Source: Desulfocapsaceae bacterium (lineage in GTDB: Bacteria; Desulfobacterota; Desulfobulbia; Desulfobulbales; Desulfocapsaceae). Taken from it: a stretch of 64,000 bases of DNA. A model generated the notes under the pieces. It was not told where the DNA came from, searched no databases, and was given only the letters and a program-made list of their open reading frames with translations. Positions 28,365-38,038 of this stretch are shown here, piece after piece (the stretch's first letter is position 1; every line of letters begins with the position of its first letter). The translations under genes and the position numbers were made by a program. The stretch lies in NCBI GenBank assembly GCA_030653035.1, contig JAUSAB010000096.1, positions 1 to 64,000 of the forward strand, given 5' to 3'.

Positions 28365-29207
28365 TTAGCTTTTTTCTGGTGTCAAGATTCCCCTTGGCAT
28401 GTCAGGAACCAGTTCCCCTCCTAGATAAAAGCCTCCATCCATGCGCAGAACGCTTCCGGTCATGAAGTCGGCATCACGTATCAGAAACAGGGTGGCGGCA
28501 GCCACTTCTTCTGCAGTTCCTGTGCGTTGCAACAGGGTATGAGTCAGTAGCCTTTGCTTGTCCTCATTATTCAGAACTGACCATCCTTTGGTCTCCTCAC
28601 CATGTCGGTGCTGGATCAAGCCCAGCATGAGCTCATTTACCCGTATCAGCGGTGCGGCCTCTCGGGCCCAGGTTTCCGTAAAAGATGAAATGGCCCGATT
28701 GGCCGCGCTATAGCCATCATTGAAAAGAAGTGCGGCTGGCCCGCTTCTGCCGGTCAGACCGGAAATGGATGAGATGTTAACGACAGCACCTGGGCCAGAC
28801 CGTTTCATCAATGGTAGACAATGATGGAATAACAGCCATTTGGCTTTGAGTGTGGTGTTGATTTCCAGATCCCATTGGTCATGGTTGTGGGCATGGTCAT
28901 ATGAGCCATGGACGACAGGCATTCCGCCTCGTTCTATATTGTTGATCAGGATATGAAGGGCCCCAAAACGGTTCAGGATTGTTGTCAGCATCTCTTGCAC
29001 CTGTTTCTGCTCACGCAGATCAACCGGGAGGATCAGAACGTCAACATCTAATCCTTTGAACTCTCCTTCCATCTCCTGGATTGAGTCCGGCCAGTCAAAC
29101 GTGGGGAGGATCAGGTTGACCCCTTCCAAGGCTAGTTTCCTGGCAATGGCCCTGCCGATTGCCCGTGATGCTCCGGGGATCATGGCGGTTTTACCTTGTA
29201 ATTGCAT
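28365..29207 (-). CDS. Short-chain dehydrogenase/reductase, unusual active site
   Basis: A 280-residue SDR fold: cofactor loop GASRAIGRAIA at residues 12-22 (the usual GxxxGxG position has Ala), NINNIERG region, catalytic Ser in NISSISG, and Tyr in GYSAANRAI. Classical SDRs need Tyr-x-x-x-Lys there, but this one has Asn in place of Lys. Loss of that Lys usually cripples classical catalysis, so the protein may use another mechanism or have a binding role. ATG 29207 has AAAGGAG; the 25-residue longer start is unlikely. Confidence 0.85.
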   Translation of the reverse strand: MQLQGKTAMIPGASRAIGRAIARKLALEGVNLILPTFDWPDSIQEMEGEFKGLDVDVLILPVDLREQKQVQEMLTTILNRFGALHILINNIERGGMPVVHGSYDHAHNHDQWDLEINTTLKAKWLLFHHCLPLMKRSGPGAVVNISSISGLTGRSGPAALLFNDGYSAANRAISSFTETWAREAAPLIRVNELMLGLIQHRHGEETKGWSVLNNEDKQRLLTHTLLQRTGTAEEVAAATLFLIRDADFMTGSVLRMDGGFYLGGELVPDMPRGILTPEKS

Positions 29208-29398
29208 AGCGTTTCTCCTCTCTTTCTGGGCTTCTATCCCGTGGTTTCCGTAAGGTGCTGTGGGGGGCTTCCCATGCAACACGGATGTTTGGGAAAGATT
29301 TCTGGTCTTGTAATTTGCAGGGCAGGATATAAAGTAAGGGCTCTTTTTAATCCATAGCGATATCTAACTTTCATGAATCTGTTCTGCAAGGTGTAATA

Positions 29399-32272
29399 AT
29401 GAAAAGAGTGAATGCACTGTTTTTTTTCTGTTTTGTTCTTCTCTTCTCTTCTGCTCCAAGTTTTTGTGGCGAGTCGGCGAAGAGTGGTGACCAGAAACAG
29501 TGGTGTCAAACCACCACCTGGCCTCATGAAAAAAGTGATCTGGCCCCTGATCCTTCCTTGATCTTTGGCCGACTGGATAATGGCTTTCGTTATGTTTTGA
29601 TGAGAAATCATGAACCGAAAGGCCGGGTAGCTGTTTATCTGGATATCCAGACTGGGTCGCTTTACGAGACGGAAGAGCAACGGGGGATTGCTCATTTTCT
29701 TGAACATATGGTTTTTAATGGGTCGACTCATTTTCCGGCGGGCTCATTAGTTGATTATTTTCAGTCCATTGGCATGAGCTTTGGTGGAGACACCAATGCC
29801 CATACCAGTTTTGATGAGACTGTGTATCATCTCCTGTTGCCGGAGGCCAGTCGCAAGGAAGTGGACAAGGGGTTGCTGGTCATATCCGATTATGCCCGTG
29901 GCGCCTTGTTGTCAGAGCCGGAAATTGAGCGGGAGCGCGGGGTTATTCTTGCGGAAAAACGGGCCCGGGATTCGGTGCAGTATCGAACCCATGAGGCCGG
30001 TCTGGCCTTTAGTATGCGTGGAACCAAGGTGCCCGAGCGTATGCCCATCGGTATCCCTGATACACTGCAAAAGGTGGATCAGGGCATGATGAAGGCCTAT
30101 TATGATGCCTGGTACCGGCCGGAAAAGATGATCCTGGTGATGGTAGGTGATTTTGACCCTGCCCTGATCGAACCGCTGGTCCAGGCTCGTTTCCAAGCGC
30201 TTCATGCCGGAGGGGCAATGCCTGCTTGTCCGGAATGGGGGCAGGTGACTCATGCCGGACCTGAGTTTTTTTATCATCATGAACCGGAAATGGGTTCTAC
30301 CGAGATCACCTTGGAAACCGTGTGGAATGAGGTGGAGGAAAAAGATTCCCTTGCCGTGCAAACGCGCGAGATTCATGAAGCGGCGGCGGGTCGTATTGTT
30401 CAGCATCGCTTGGAGCAGCTGCTGGAAAATAAAGACACCCCATTCATTGAGGGGAAGACACATGCCGGCATGTTCCTTGGGCGCATTGGTTATGGCGTGA
30501 TCAGCGTCAAGAGTGATCCGGGCAAGTGGCAGTCGGCCCTGGGGATGATTGAACAGCTTCTGCGTCAGGCCCTGGAGTATGGCTTTACCCAGCAGGAGCT
30601 TGAGCGGGTGCAAAAGGAGATGCTGGCCGAGCTTGACTCCGCGGTGTCTACCGCTGCAACCCGTAACAGTCAGGAATTGGCGACGGATTTGATCGGCAGG
30701 TTGAACAGGAATAAGGTGTTGATGTCGCCACAACAGGAAAAAGAGATTTTCTCCCCTGTTGTCCAGGCGATGAAGGCGGCAGAAATTCACACCGCTTTTC
30801 AACGAATTTGGAATCATCCGGCACGATTGATTCAGGTTGTCGGAAACGCCAATCTCTCCGGCAAGGATCCCCGGTTGCAAATCAAAGAGGCCTATGATCT
30901 GGCCTCTGCACAAAAGGTGACTCCACCGCAGGCAGAGGCGGATCTGGTCTTTCCGTATCTGCATCTTGATGTTGACAAGAGGCCGGCCCAGGAAACGCCG
31001 CTGCCTGAGGTCCAGGCCGAGCGGATTGTCTTTGCCAACGGGGTAATCGTCAATCTGAAGCAGACGAAGTTTCAGGAGAATGAGGTGCAGGTTTCGGCCG
31101 ATTTCGGGCAGGGGAAGCAGTCGGAACCTCGTCCTGGTCTGGCCATGCTGGCGGAACAGGTTGTCAATGAGTCTGGAACCGGCAAACTTACCAAGGCAGA
31201 CCGGGACCGGGTCTTGGCGGGCAGTACAGTCAAGCTGGGTTTCAAGGTGGGGGAGTCCGGTTTTGCCTGGAAGGGGACGGCGGTTGGCAAAGATCTTGAG
31301 CTCCTGTTTCAGGTGCTGCAGGCGCATCTTGTCGATCCCGTTGTCCGTGACGATGTCTATAAAAAGGTCATGCAGGGCTTTGAACAGATGTATGGCCAGA
31401 TGGCAAGTGATGTGAGCGGGATCATGCAGCTCTCGGGGGAGTCTTTTCTGGCTGGCGGCAATAAGTCTTTTGGCCTGCCGCCCTGGACTGAATTTTCAAA
31501 TCTTAAACCGGAGCAGATTCGTGACTGGGTTGAACCTGCCATTTTGTCCGGAGCTCTGGAGGTCACACTTGTTGGTGACTTTGATCTGCAACGCGGGCGT
31601 GAGTTGGCCAGGCTTTATTTGGCGCCGCTTGCTAAAAGAGAGCAGGGTGAGGCGACAAAGGAGCAGCTTCATTTTCCGGCCGGGGAAACCTTGCGGCTGC
31701 CGGTTGAATCATCCATTGACAAGGCCATGCTGGTGGTGGCTTGGCCCACTGCTGATTTCTGGGATATCGAGCGGACCAGGCGTCTGTATCTGTTGACGGA
31801 GATCTTTTCAGACCGGTTGCGCAAGGTCATTCGCGAGAAACTGGGAGCGACCTATTCTCCTCAGGTTTTTAATCATCCCAGCAGGATCTATCCCGGCTAT
31901 GGTGTCTTGCGGGCACAGTTGATTGTGGCCCCGGATCAGATTGAGGTCTTGGGTCGGGAAGTGGCGCAGGTGGCCGGCGATTTATGGAAATCCGGGGTGA
32001 CCGCCGAAGAATTTGCGAGGGCCAAGGCGCCTATTCTTACCTCACTGAAGGATATGGTGCGGACTAATGGCTACTGGTTGAACTCGGTTTTTGCCCTGTC
32101 GTCACGGCATCCACAACAACTCCAGTGGCCGGCAACGATTCTTGCAGGATTTGAGTCGGTGACCAGAGAACAACTGTCGGCCTTGGCCCAGGAATATCTT
32201 GATCCGGCCAAGGCGGCAAAGATCATGATTGTTCCGGTGAACCAGCAGACTGATAAGGGAAAATCGCCTTGA
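29399..32272 (+). CDS. M16-family zinc peptidase, exported
   Basis: A 957-residue periplasmic or outer-membrane peptidase with a signal peptide (LFFFCFVLLFSS). The inverted zinc motif HxxEH is HFLEH at residues 99-103, and the third ligand Glu lies about 76 residues later in the ERGVILAEKR region. Four M16 domains are expected from length. PqqL and insulinase-like relatives degrade peptides or process outer-membrane cargo. The C-terminal half lacks a second HxxEH, as in many family members. Confidence 0.9.
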   Translation: MKRVNALFFFCFVLLFSSAPSFCGESAKSGDQKQWCQTTTWPHEKSDLAPDPSLIFGRLDNGFRYVLMRNHEPKGRVAVYLDIQTGSLYETEEQRGIAHFLEHMVFNGSTHFPAGSLVDYFQSIGMSFGGDTNAHTSFDETVYHLLLPEASRKEVDKGLLVISDYARGALLSEPEIERERGVILAEKRARDSVQYRTHEAGLAFSMRGTKVPERMPIGIPDTLQKVDQGMMKAYYDAWYRPEKMILVMVGDFDPALIEPLVQARFQALHAGGAMPACPEWGQVTHAGPEFFYHHEPEMGSTEITLETVWNEVEEKDSLAVQTREIHEAAAGRIVQHRLEQLLENKDTPFIEGKTHAGMFLGRIGYGVISVKSDPGKWQSALGMIEQLLRQALEYGFTQQELERVQKEMLAELDSAVSTAATRNSQELATDLIGRLNRNKVLMSPQQEKEIFSPVVQAMKAAEIHTAFQRIWNHPARLIQVVGNANLSGKDPRLQIKEAYDLASAQKVTPPQAEADLVFPYLHLDVDKRPAQETPLPEVQAERIVFANGVIVNLKQTKFQENEVQVSADFGQGKQSEPRPGLAMLAEQVVNESGTGKLTKADRDRVLAGSTVKLGFKVGESGFAWKGTAVGKDLELLFQVLQAHLVDPVVRDDVYKKVMQGFEQMYGQMASDVSGIMQLSGESFLAGGNKSFGLPPWTEFSNLKPEQIRDWVEPAILSGALEVTLVGDFDLQRGRELARLYLAPLAKREQGEATKEQLHFPAGETLRLPVESSIDKAMLVVAWPTADFWDIERTRRLYLLTEIFSDRLRKVIREKLGATYSPQVFNHPSRIYPGYGVLRAQLIVAPDQIEVLGREVAQVAGDLWKSGVTAEEFARAKAPILTSLKDMVRTNGYWLNSVFALSSRHPQQLQWPATILAGFESVTREQLSALAQEYLDPAKAAKIMIVPVNQQTDKGKSP

Positions 32273-32283
32273 GAACTGAGGGG

Positions 32284-33213
32284 TCAGCCGATCACCCAGA
32301 GCGCGATATCCTGGGAGTGTTTGATAGTGCGATCCGAGACGCCGCCCAGGATTCCTTTGGTCGTACCGTCTCCCCGTCGTCCAATGACAATGGTTCCGCA
32401 TTGCTGTTTATGGGCCTGGCGGAGAATGCCATGTGCTGTTTCCAGATCTGACACCTCAGGCAGGATAATGATATTGGCCTCGGGGATTCCGGCCTCGATC
32501 AGAAGCTGGGTCGGACCGTCGAAAATGTGACTATCACCTGTTAAGTGGGTGTTGCACCACTCTTTCCCCCAGATCTGATAACAGGGTTCAAGGTCTGCCT
32601 CACTCTTCTTCTCTAAAAAACGATGGCAATGGAAGAGAAAAATGGAGATATCTTTTCGCCCTTCCATGATATGGCCAAGGTGGTCAATGGCCAATAGAGA
32701 TGGAAGAGAACCATCAACCGGCGCCAGGAGGTTTCTGTTTGTGACTTCGCCATCAATGATCCAGAGCGGGATTTCATGGCAATTTTTGAGCAAGGTGGCC
32801 GAGACCGATCCCAGAAGCATTTCGCTGAGAGCATTCAGTCCTCTCCGACCGACCAAAACGCTATCCATCAGGAGATGTTCGGCCTGGTGCTGGATGGTGC
32901 CGGCGATATCCTGTCCTGATATTTCCACTGAGGAGGTTATCCGCTCGGGTGTGATCCCCAATCGGACCAGTTTGTCTATTGCCTTCTGGAGATAGGATTG
33001 GGCTGTCAGTCTTTTTCTTCCAGCTCCAGGGGTATCTGGAAGCAGGGAATTTCTGTCATCAGTAGCAACAGGAATAATGCTTTCGCCTGTGCCGATACAG
33101 GTTGTGAGATGAAAATGGATGTCGGGTGCATCGGTAAAGAGAAGGGCGATGTATTCCAGCGATTGACTGGAGTAGATGGAACCATCAACGGCAATGAGTA
33201 TTTTTTTTTTCAT
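32284..33213 (-). CDS. Tandem universal stress protein
   Basis: A 309-residue protein made of two UspA domains. The first begins KKILIAVDGSIYSSQSLEY and ends DSVLVGRRGLNALSEMLLGS; the second repeats the G(2x)G(9x)G-type nucleotide motif as IVIGRRGDGTTKGILGGVS. Usp proteins bind ATP and respond to starvation and redox stress. It is convergent with the M16 peptidase gene, 11 bases from its end. Confidence 0.9.
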   Translation of the reverse strand: MKKKILIAVDGSIYSSQSLEYIALLFTDAPDIHFHLTTCIGTGESIIPVATDDRNSLLPDTPGAGRKRLTAQSYLQKAIDKLVRLGITPERITSSVEISGQDIAGTIQHQAEHLLMDSVLVGRRGLNALSEMLLGSVSATLLKNCHEIPLWIIDGEVTNRNLLAPVDGSLPSLLAIDHLGHIMEGRKDISIFLFHCHRFLEKKSEADLEPCYQIWGKEWCNTHLTGDSHIFDGPTQLLIEAGIPEANIIILPEVSDLETAHGILRQAHKQQCGTIVIGRRGDGTTKGILGGVSDRTIKHSQDIALWVIG

Positions 33214-33475
33214 GAGTGGCAGTTAGAGGATGAGTTTTTGTGTATATGTGTAAATATATTTTATGGCCAGTCTCTGGTTAAAGTCAACAGAAAAGAGATA
33301 TTGTCAAGAGGAATCATAAAAATAGTATCCAGTAATGAGGTGTTTGGTAATAATAATATTGACTGTAAAATGACAGAAGCAGTATAAGCCATTACTGGAT
33401 AATCAAAACAATATTTTCTTACGGTTCCTGAAAATAATGTTCTTTCTTGAATCGTTGCTATCAATGAGGAAAAAA

Positions 33476-33838
33476 ATGGGGGCAAAAAATGAGAGAAGGA
33501 TGTGTACCCGCACCCCCTTTCTCACCGATGTTACTTTGAGGGCCGGGGATGCTGATACCGGCATTAAGGCTACTCTCCTGAATATCAGTATCAGCGGGAT
33601 GTTTGTACGGATTGATCAGGTGATTCCGGTGGGGACACCCTGCACCATAGAGATACGAGTCACCGGCAATCATAGTCGTCTGCTTCTTGAAGACATCCAG
33701 GGTGAAATAGTCAGACAGGATGAGCAGGGGATGGCCATTCATTTTACTTCCCGGATGGAATGGTTTGTCCTCTTTAATGTCTATACCCATTATTGCCGCG
33801 AGGAAATGGAAAAGATTGGGGAGGGTTCCGGGGCGTGA
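33476..33838 (+). CDS. PilZ-domain c-di-GMP receptor
   Basis: A roughly 120-residue protein. The c-di-GMP contact pattern is present: Arg pair in NERRMCTRTPF, then NISISGMF and a GMAIHFTSR strand. Single-domain PilZ proteins bind cyclic di-GMP and pass the signal to motility or polysaccharide machinery. GAGG at 33466-33469 favours ATG 33476 over 33464 or 33437. Confidence 0.85.
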   Translation: MGAKNERRMCTRTPFLTDVTLRAGDADTGIKATLLNISISGMFVRIDQVIPVGTPCTIEIRVTGNHSRLLLEDIQGEIVRQDEQGMAIHFTSRMEWFVLFNVYTHYCREEMEKIGEGSGA

Positions 33839-33950
33839 GTTTGTGGGCAGAATTGTTTCTTGCCCTGGTACCGGCCATTGTTCATAACGTCCTGCCAGGA
33901 ACTTTTATCCCTGGTTCTTACTGGTCACGCGGAATTGAGATCGTGCGATG

Positions 33951-34610
33951 TTACCGGACAATGAGGTTGTGCAGCTCATCGATATCATCTTGTTGATGAG
34001 GGAAATGGGTCTTGAGTAGTTCGCCAATATGAACAATGGCGTGACAGATGGCATCACATTGACGTTTTTCTTTGATCCCCTGGGTGATCAGATCAATAAT
34101 CCCTTGCCACTGCCCCGGATTGATACGGGCATTGATTCCGGCATCAGCCAATACCCAGACCTTGCGTTCGAGAACGGAAATAAAGATGAGGATGCCGTTT
34201 GCATCCTTGGTCTTGTAGAGCTTTTCGGTAAAAAAATTGGCAAGCGCCGCTTCCTGTACCTCGGACTCGACTTGACTCCTGGACAGGAATAAACGCTTTA
34301 ACCAGGAAAATCGGCGCACCAGTCCATAAAACAATCCGTACAGCGTCAGAAAAAGGGCGATAAAGATCCACACATTCTGGGAGCCGAGCCAGAATAAACC
34401 GCTGACCAACGGCATGAGCAGTAATGACACCGGAAGGGCCAGTGCGGTTGCCCCACAAATTATGGCGGTTGGATAGGAATGACTGGCCGAGACCACCATG
34501 GGGACGATCTCTCCCGAGGTCTGCTGCTCCATCTGCTGGATCAGGGCAGAGATTGTCTTCTGCTCTGCCTCTGTAAGAAACTGTTGTGCTAATGTTTTTT
34601 GTGTCTGCAT
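33951..34610 (-). CDS. TPM-domain membrane protein
   Basis: A 219-residue protein with a TPM (TLP18.3/Psb32-like) fold: MEQQTSGEIVPMVV near the start, two or three transmembrane helices (FIALFLTLYGLFYGL) and a second domain ending IVHIGELLKTH. It resembles DUF-type companions of YgcG. It lies 2 bases after the larger TPM gene, so the two are probably co-translated. Confidence 0.8.
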   Translation of the reverse strand: MQTQKTLAQQFLTEAEQKTISALIQQMEQQTSGEIVPMVVSASHSYPTAIICGATALALPVSLLLMPLVSGLFWLGSQNVWIFIALFLTLYGLFYGLVRRFSWLKRLFLSRSQVESEVQEAALANFFTEKLYKTKDANGILIFISVLERKVWVLADAGINARINPGQWQGIIDLITQGIKEKRQCDAICHAIVHIGELLKTHFPHQQDDIDELHNLIVR

Positions 34611-34612
34611 TT

Positions 34613-35497
34613 TTACCAGCTCCCTGAAGCGCCACCGCCACCAAAACTGCCGCCGCCCCCGCTGAAACCACTGAATCCACCGGAGGAACCACCGCCAAAA
34701 CCACCCATCCCCCCTCCGAATCCGCTGCCAAAACCATTACCTGTCGCGCTGGCTATCCTGGCAGCGATCAGGCCGAAGATAAATCCCAGCACGGCCAGGG
34801 CCAGCAGCCCAAGACCACCTAACCCTAAGGCGATTGCCCCGAAAACCGGAGCGAGAATTGCCCCGGCTCCCGCTGCCAGCAATGGGACCCGGGACAGCAT
34901 CCTGCCGAGCACCGAGAAAAGGATCAGCAGAAAGATGATAATGGCGCCGGGGTCAACACCGCTGTTATGGCGTGACTGGGTGCTGGCGGCCGTAAACTCT
35001 CCTTTTGCCACGGCCATGATGGCGGCAATGCCATCGATCACCCCCTGGTCAAAGTTTCCCTCCTTGAACCTGGGGGTGATGATGTCCCGGATGATCCGGC
35101 CGGAGACAAGATCGGTCAGTTTGCCCTCCAGGCCATATCCGACTTCTATACGCAGTTTGCGATCATTTTTGGCGATCAGGAGCAGGGCGCCATTATCAAG
35201 CTTTTTCTGTCCAAGCTTCCACGCCTCCACCACCCGCAGGGAAAAATCCTCCAGAGACGTGCCTTCCAGAGAAGGAACCGTCAACAGCACGATCTGGGTG
35301 GAATCCGTGGCCTCAAATTTCTGGAGCACATCTTCAAGCTGGCGGGCCGTGGCCGGGGCCAGAATTCCGGCATAATCATTGATCCGGCCTTTGAGCGGTG
35401 GGACCTCAAGGGCCAGTGCTGGTCGGGTCCAAAAAAAGAGCAGGGCCAGGGTGAGAAGCAGTGCCGGAACCCTTTTTATCAAGAGATCATTACTCAT
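34613..35497 (-). CDS. YgcG-like TPM-domain protein with Gly-rich tail
   Basis: A 294-residue exported membrane protein: signal (LLLTLALLFFWTRPALA), a TPM domain with RINDYAGIL and VIEAWKLGQKKLDNGALLL-type family positions, then hydrophobic helices and a low-complexity Gly/Ser C terminus (GGSFGGGGASG). LemA, YgcG and a second TPM protein often cluster. Functions are unclear, with links to membrane or photosystem assembly in other organisms. Confidence 0.88.
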   Translation of the reverse strand: MSNDLLIKRVPALLLTLALLFFWTRPALALEVPPLKGRINDYAGILAPATARQLEDVLQKFEATDSTQIVLLTVPSLEGTSLEDFSLRVVEAWKLGQKKLDNGALLLIAKNDRKLRIEVGYGLEGKLTDLVSGRIIRDIITPRFKEGNFDQGVIDGIAAIMAVAKGEFTAASTQSRHNSGVDPGAIIIFLLILFSVLGRMLSRVPLLAAGAGAILAPVFGAIALGLGGLGLLALAVLGFIFGLIAARIASATGNGFGSGFGGGMGGFGGGSSGGFSGFSGGGGSFGGGGASGSW

Positions 35498-35597
35498 CGG
35501 AGATCAGACCGTTATTATAAAATAATTTTAATAATTATCCTGAAAACGGCAGTTAGACACGGTTGTTTAGCAATAACTTATTGTATTGCTAAGCTTT

Positions 35598-35680
35598 TCC
35601 CTCACCCCGACCCTCTCCCAAAAGGAGAGGGAGTTTTTGGCCCTTCTCCCTGAGGGAGAAGGGGTGGGATGAGGGGGAGC
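35598..35680. repeat. Widespread CCCTCACCCC-type palindrome
   Basis: The arms CCCTCACCCC and GGGGTGGGATGAGGG surround an inner CTCTCCC-AAAAGGAGAGGG hairpin. GC-rich dyads of this kind are scattered in many bacterial genomes; this one sits in the gap between the TPM operon and lemA. Confidence 0.7.
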
Positions 35681-35735
35681 TATATGTGTATTATGAGGCA
35701 ACCGCCGTTTTTAGGATTATAGTTCTGTAGTCGGC

Positions 35736-35793
35736 ATAAGGATTCGTAACAAAATGAACGAAAAAAAACCGTTCATTTCATAACGACTCCTAA
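35736..35793. repeat. Palindromic intergenic element at the lemA 3' end
   Basis: ATAAGGATTCGTAACAAAA and TCATAACGACTCCTAA pair across AATGAACG and its complement. The right tip supplies the TAG stop of lemA (complement of CTA at 35790-35792). The tips match the 24388 and 36574 copies. Confidence 0.8.
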
Positions 35794-36374
35794 AACGTGA
35801 CCTTGGGCACAGCCTTGGCCGCCTCGTCTGCCTTAAAGTATTCCTTTTTCACGAGGTGCAGAAGGAACTTGTTGGTCAGGCTTGCTGGAAATTTTCTGAT
35901 CGAACCGTTGAACAGCTCTACCGCTTCATTGTAACGCTGGCGGGCAACGTTGATCCTGTTTTCTGTGCCTTCAAGCTGATTCTGCAGGTCAAGAAAGTTC
36001 TGATTGGCCTTGAGGTCGGGATATTTTTCGACCACCACCATCAGACGGGACAGGGCCGAGGAGAGCTCTCCCTGGTTGGCCCGAAACTGCTGCATGGCGG
36101 CCGGATTGCTCAAGTCCGCCGGGGAGAGTTGGACTGAGGTTGCCTTGGAGCGAGCATCGACGACCTTTTGCAAAGTTTCCTGTTCATGCTGGGCATAGCC
36201 CTTGACTGTGGCTACCAGGTTGGGAATCAGGTCGGCGCGCCGTTGCAGGGTGGCCTCAATGTCGGCCCATGCCTTGAAAACCGTTTCTTCCTGAGTTTGC
36301 AACGAGTTGTAGCCGCAACTGGAGAGAAACAATGCGACACAGAGCAGGACTCCGAGATTGATGATGCGTTTCAT
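35790..36374 (-). CDS. lemA: LemA-family protein
   Basis: A 194-residue lipoprotein or membrane-anchored coiled protein with lipobox-like LFLSSCG and the LemA fold ([40 protein letters not shown]). LemA proteins often accompany TPM proteins, as here, although a 290-base gap with two repeats separates them. The AGGAGG site precedes ATG 36374. Its stop codon comes from a hairpin repeat. Confidence 0.9.
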   Translation of the reverse strand: MKRIINLGVLLCVALFLSSCGYNSLQTQEETVFKAWADIEATLQRRADLIPNLVATVKGYAQHEQETLQKVVDARSKATSVQLSPADLSNPAAMQQFRANQGELSSALSRLMVVVEKYPDLKANQNFLDLQNQLEGTENRINVARQRYNEAVELFNGSIRKFPASLTNKFLLHLVKKEYFKADEAAKAVPKVTF

Positions 36375-36573
36375 AAGGACCTCCTGAAAGAGTGAAATAA
36401 AAAAAGAGGAGTGGAGCGATGATGCGTATCAGAACCTCGATGTTTGGAAAATCCTGATCGCTGATTGTAGAGAACGCTACCACAGATACCCTTCTTCTTT
36501 CAACTTTTAACTTACGGCTTTTCCGTCTAACCGTTGTCTATTTATAATCTGGTCACCTGGATAGCCAGCCCGG

Positions 36574-36633
36574 AATAAGGAGCCGTAACGAACTAGTTAT
36601 AAAGAAACAAGTTATTTCGTAACGGCTCCTAAT
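36574..36633. repeat. Palindromic intergenic element upstream of the cobalamin riboswitch
   Basis: ATAAGGAGCCGTAACGAACT and the complement TTATTTCGTAACGGCTCCTAAT form a 60-base hairpin with AGTTATAAAGAAACAAGT in the centre. Its tips match copies near lemA and ccsA. It lies about 80 bases before the cobalamin riboswitch. Confidence 0.85.
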
Positions 36634-36709
36634 CTTGACAAAAGAGCTGATTACAGGTATTGAGTAGTTTCATGAATTCAGGTACCTGCAAGACGCTTTT
36701 GTGAGACAA

Positions 36710-36860
36710 TTTTTGCAGGTTGAAAAGGGAACTTCGTGCAAATCGAAGACGGGCCCGCCGCTGTAACCGGGGACAAATCCTGCAGAATGCCACTGTCTGA
36801 AACAGAGATGGGAAGGCGCAGGACGCGAAAGAACCGGGAGTCAGAAGACCTGCCTGAATA
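36710..36860 (+). promoter_or_regulatory. Cobalamin (adenosylcobalamin) riboswitch
   Basis: The B12-box core is visible: GCAGGTTGAAAAGGGAAC, then GTGCAAATCGAAGACGGGCC, CCGCTGTAACC, GCCACTG, GGGAAGGCGC and GTCAGAAGACCTGCC. The last block matches the box that pairs with the first arm. When bound by the corrinoid the structure should favour the downstream terminator and reduce cbiK and transporter expression. The motif is near-exact, so confidence is high. Confidence 0.93.
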
Positions 36861-36916
36861 CAGTTGGTATGACCTCGTGGACAGAGGCCTATACCTGTGA
36901 TTTCGGATATGTAGGG

Positions 36917-36960
36917 AAATCCCGGATCAATTATTATAATTGGTCCGGGATTTTCTGTTT
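36917..36960 (+). terminator. Riboswitch-controlled terminator
   Basis: AAATCCCGGA pairs with TCCGGGATTT and a U run follows. The stem lies between the riboswitch aptamer and cbiK, consistent with premature termination control. Confidence 0.75.
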
Positions 36961-36973
36961 TCCCCGGACCAGA

Positions 36974-37010
36974 TCTGTAAGCCGTGGTCATTTCGTTACG
37001 GCTTACAAGG
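36974..37010. repeat. Short palindromic element before cbiK
   Basis: TGTAAGCCGTG and CGTTACGGCTTACA make a compact hairpin with ATTTCGTTACGG tips. It lies about 10 bases before the cbiK start and shares tips with the element family. Confidence 0.55.
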
Positions 37011-37018
37011 GGAACACC

Positions 37019-38005
37019 ATGTATAAATTTACAAAGCTCTCAATTCTGTCGGCGCTCTGTTTTTTTCTGATCCATTCCGTTGCCTGGGGTCAGGAACACC
37101 ACAAAAAACCAACTCAGGCGGTGGTGATTGCCGCCTTTGGCACCACCGTGCCCGAGGCGCTGGCCGGAATCCTTAATGTCAGGGACCGGATGCGGCAGCA
37201 ATATCCGAACACAGAGATCCGCATTGCCTTTACCTCCAACATGATCCGTGGAATCTGGCATAAACGGCAGCATGATCCCGAGTATGTCAAGGCAAACCCT
37301 TCGATCCCCCAGGAAATCCTGGGGGTGGAGGGGCCTCTGGCCACCATTGCCAATCTCCAGGATGACGGGTTTACCACTATCCTGGTCCAGCCTACCCATG
37401 TTACGCTCGGAGAAGAATATCTTGATCTGGTCTCGTATGTGCAGGGACTGGCCTCTATCCACACCATCAAAACGAAGAATCAGCCCTTCAAGCAACTGGT
37501 GATCGGCAGACCGGCGCTGGGTACCATGGGCGATGTCCATCCCTATCCCCAGGATATCGAACTGGTGGCCAAGTCCTTGTCGGCTGATATCGCTCAGGCA
37601 ACAAAGGCGGATAGCGCCCTGGTGTACATGGGACACGGTAATGATTTTTTCCCGTCCGGCGGCTCCTATCTCCAGTTTGCCGACACCATGAACCGGCTCA
37701 ATCCCGAAGTGAAGACCTATATCGGGAGCGTGGAGGGTTTCCCCGGTCTTGACTATGTGATCGCACAGCTCAAGCGGGACAAGGTGCGGAAGGTTCTGTT
37801 GAAGCCCTTCCTGACCGTGGCCGGCGACCATGCCCGGAACGACATGGCGGGACCGGAGGCAACGTCCTGGAAATCCATCCTGTCCAAAGAAGGATTTGAG
37901 GTCACGCCAGTGCTGCAGGGGCTAGGCGAGGTAGACAGCTTTGCCGATGTCTTTGTCCATCATCTGGTGGAACTGGCAAAAGATAATGGCATTCAATTGG
38001 ATTAA
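37019..38005 (+). CDS. cbiK: Sirohydrochlorin cobaltochelatase CbiK, exported form
   Basis: A 328-residue enzyme that inserts Co2+ (and possibly Fe2+) into sirohydrochlorin early in anaerobic cobalamin synthesis. It has an N-terminal signal peptide (LSALCFFLIHSVAWG). The fold has AFGTTVPEAL, a VYMGHGNDFF active-site His and GDHARNDMAG, also with His. A periplasmic CbiK of this kind is known from Desulfovibrio vulgaris, where it was linked to haem or metal transport. The start is ATG 37019, just past the riboswitch terminator. The longer frame from 36869 is untranslated leader. Confidence 0.92.
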   Translation: MYKFTKLSILSALCFFLIHSVAWGQEHHKKPTQAVVIAAFGTTVPEALAGILNVRDRMRQQYPNTEIRIAFTSNMIRGIWHKRQHDPEYVKANPSIPQEILGVEGPLATIANLQDDGFTTILVQPTHVTLGEEYLDLVSYVQGLASIHTIKTKNQPFKQLVIGRPALGTMGDVHPYPQDIELVAKSLSADIAQATKADSALVYMGHGNDFFPSGGSYLQFADTMNRLNPEVKTYIGSVEGFPGLDYVIAQLKRDKVRKVLLKPFLTVAGDHARNDMAGPEATSWKSILSKEGFEVTPVLQGLGEVDSFADVFVHHLVELAKDNGIQLD

Positions 38006-38038
38006 AGACAGAAGGATGAAGACTAAAGTCTGAAGTAG

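Noticed and set aside
36869-37018. Upstream extension of the cbiK reading frame
   Set aside because: The extension overlaps the riboswitch platform and terminator and adds residues before a clear signal peptide that starts at ATG 37019.
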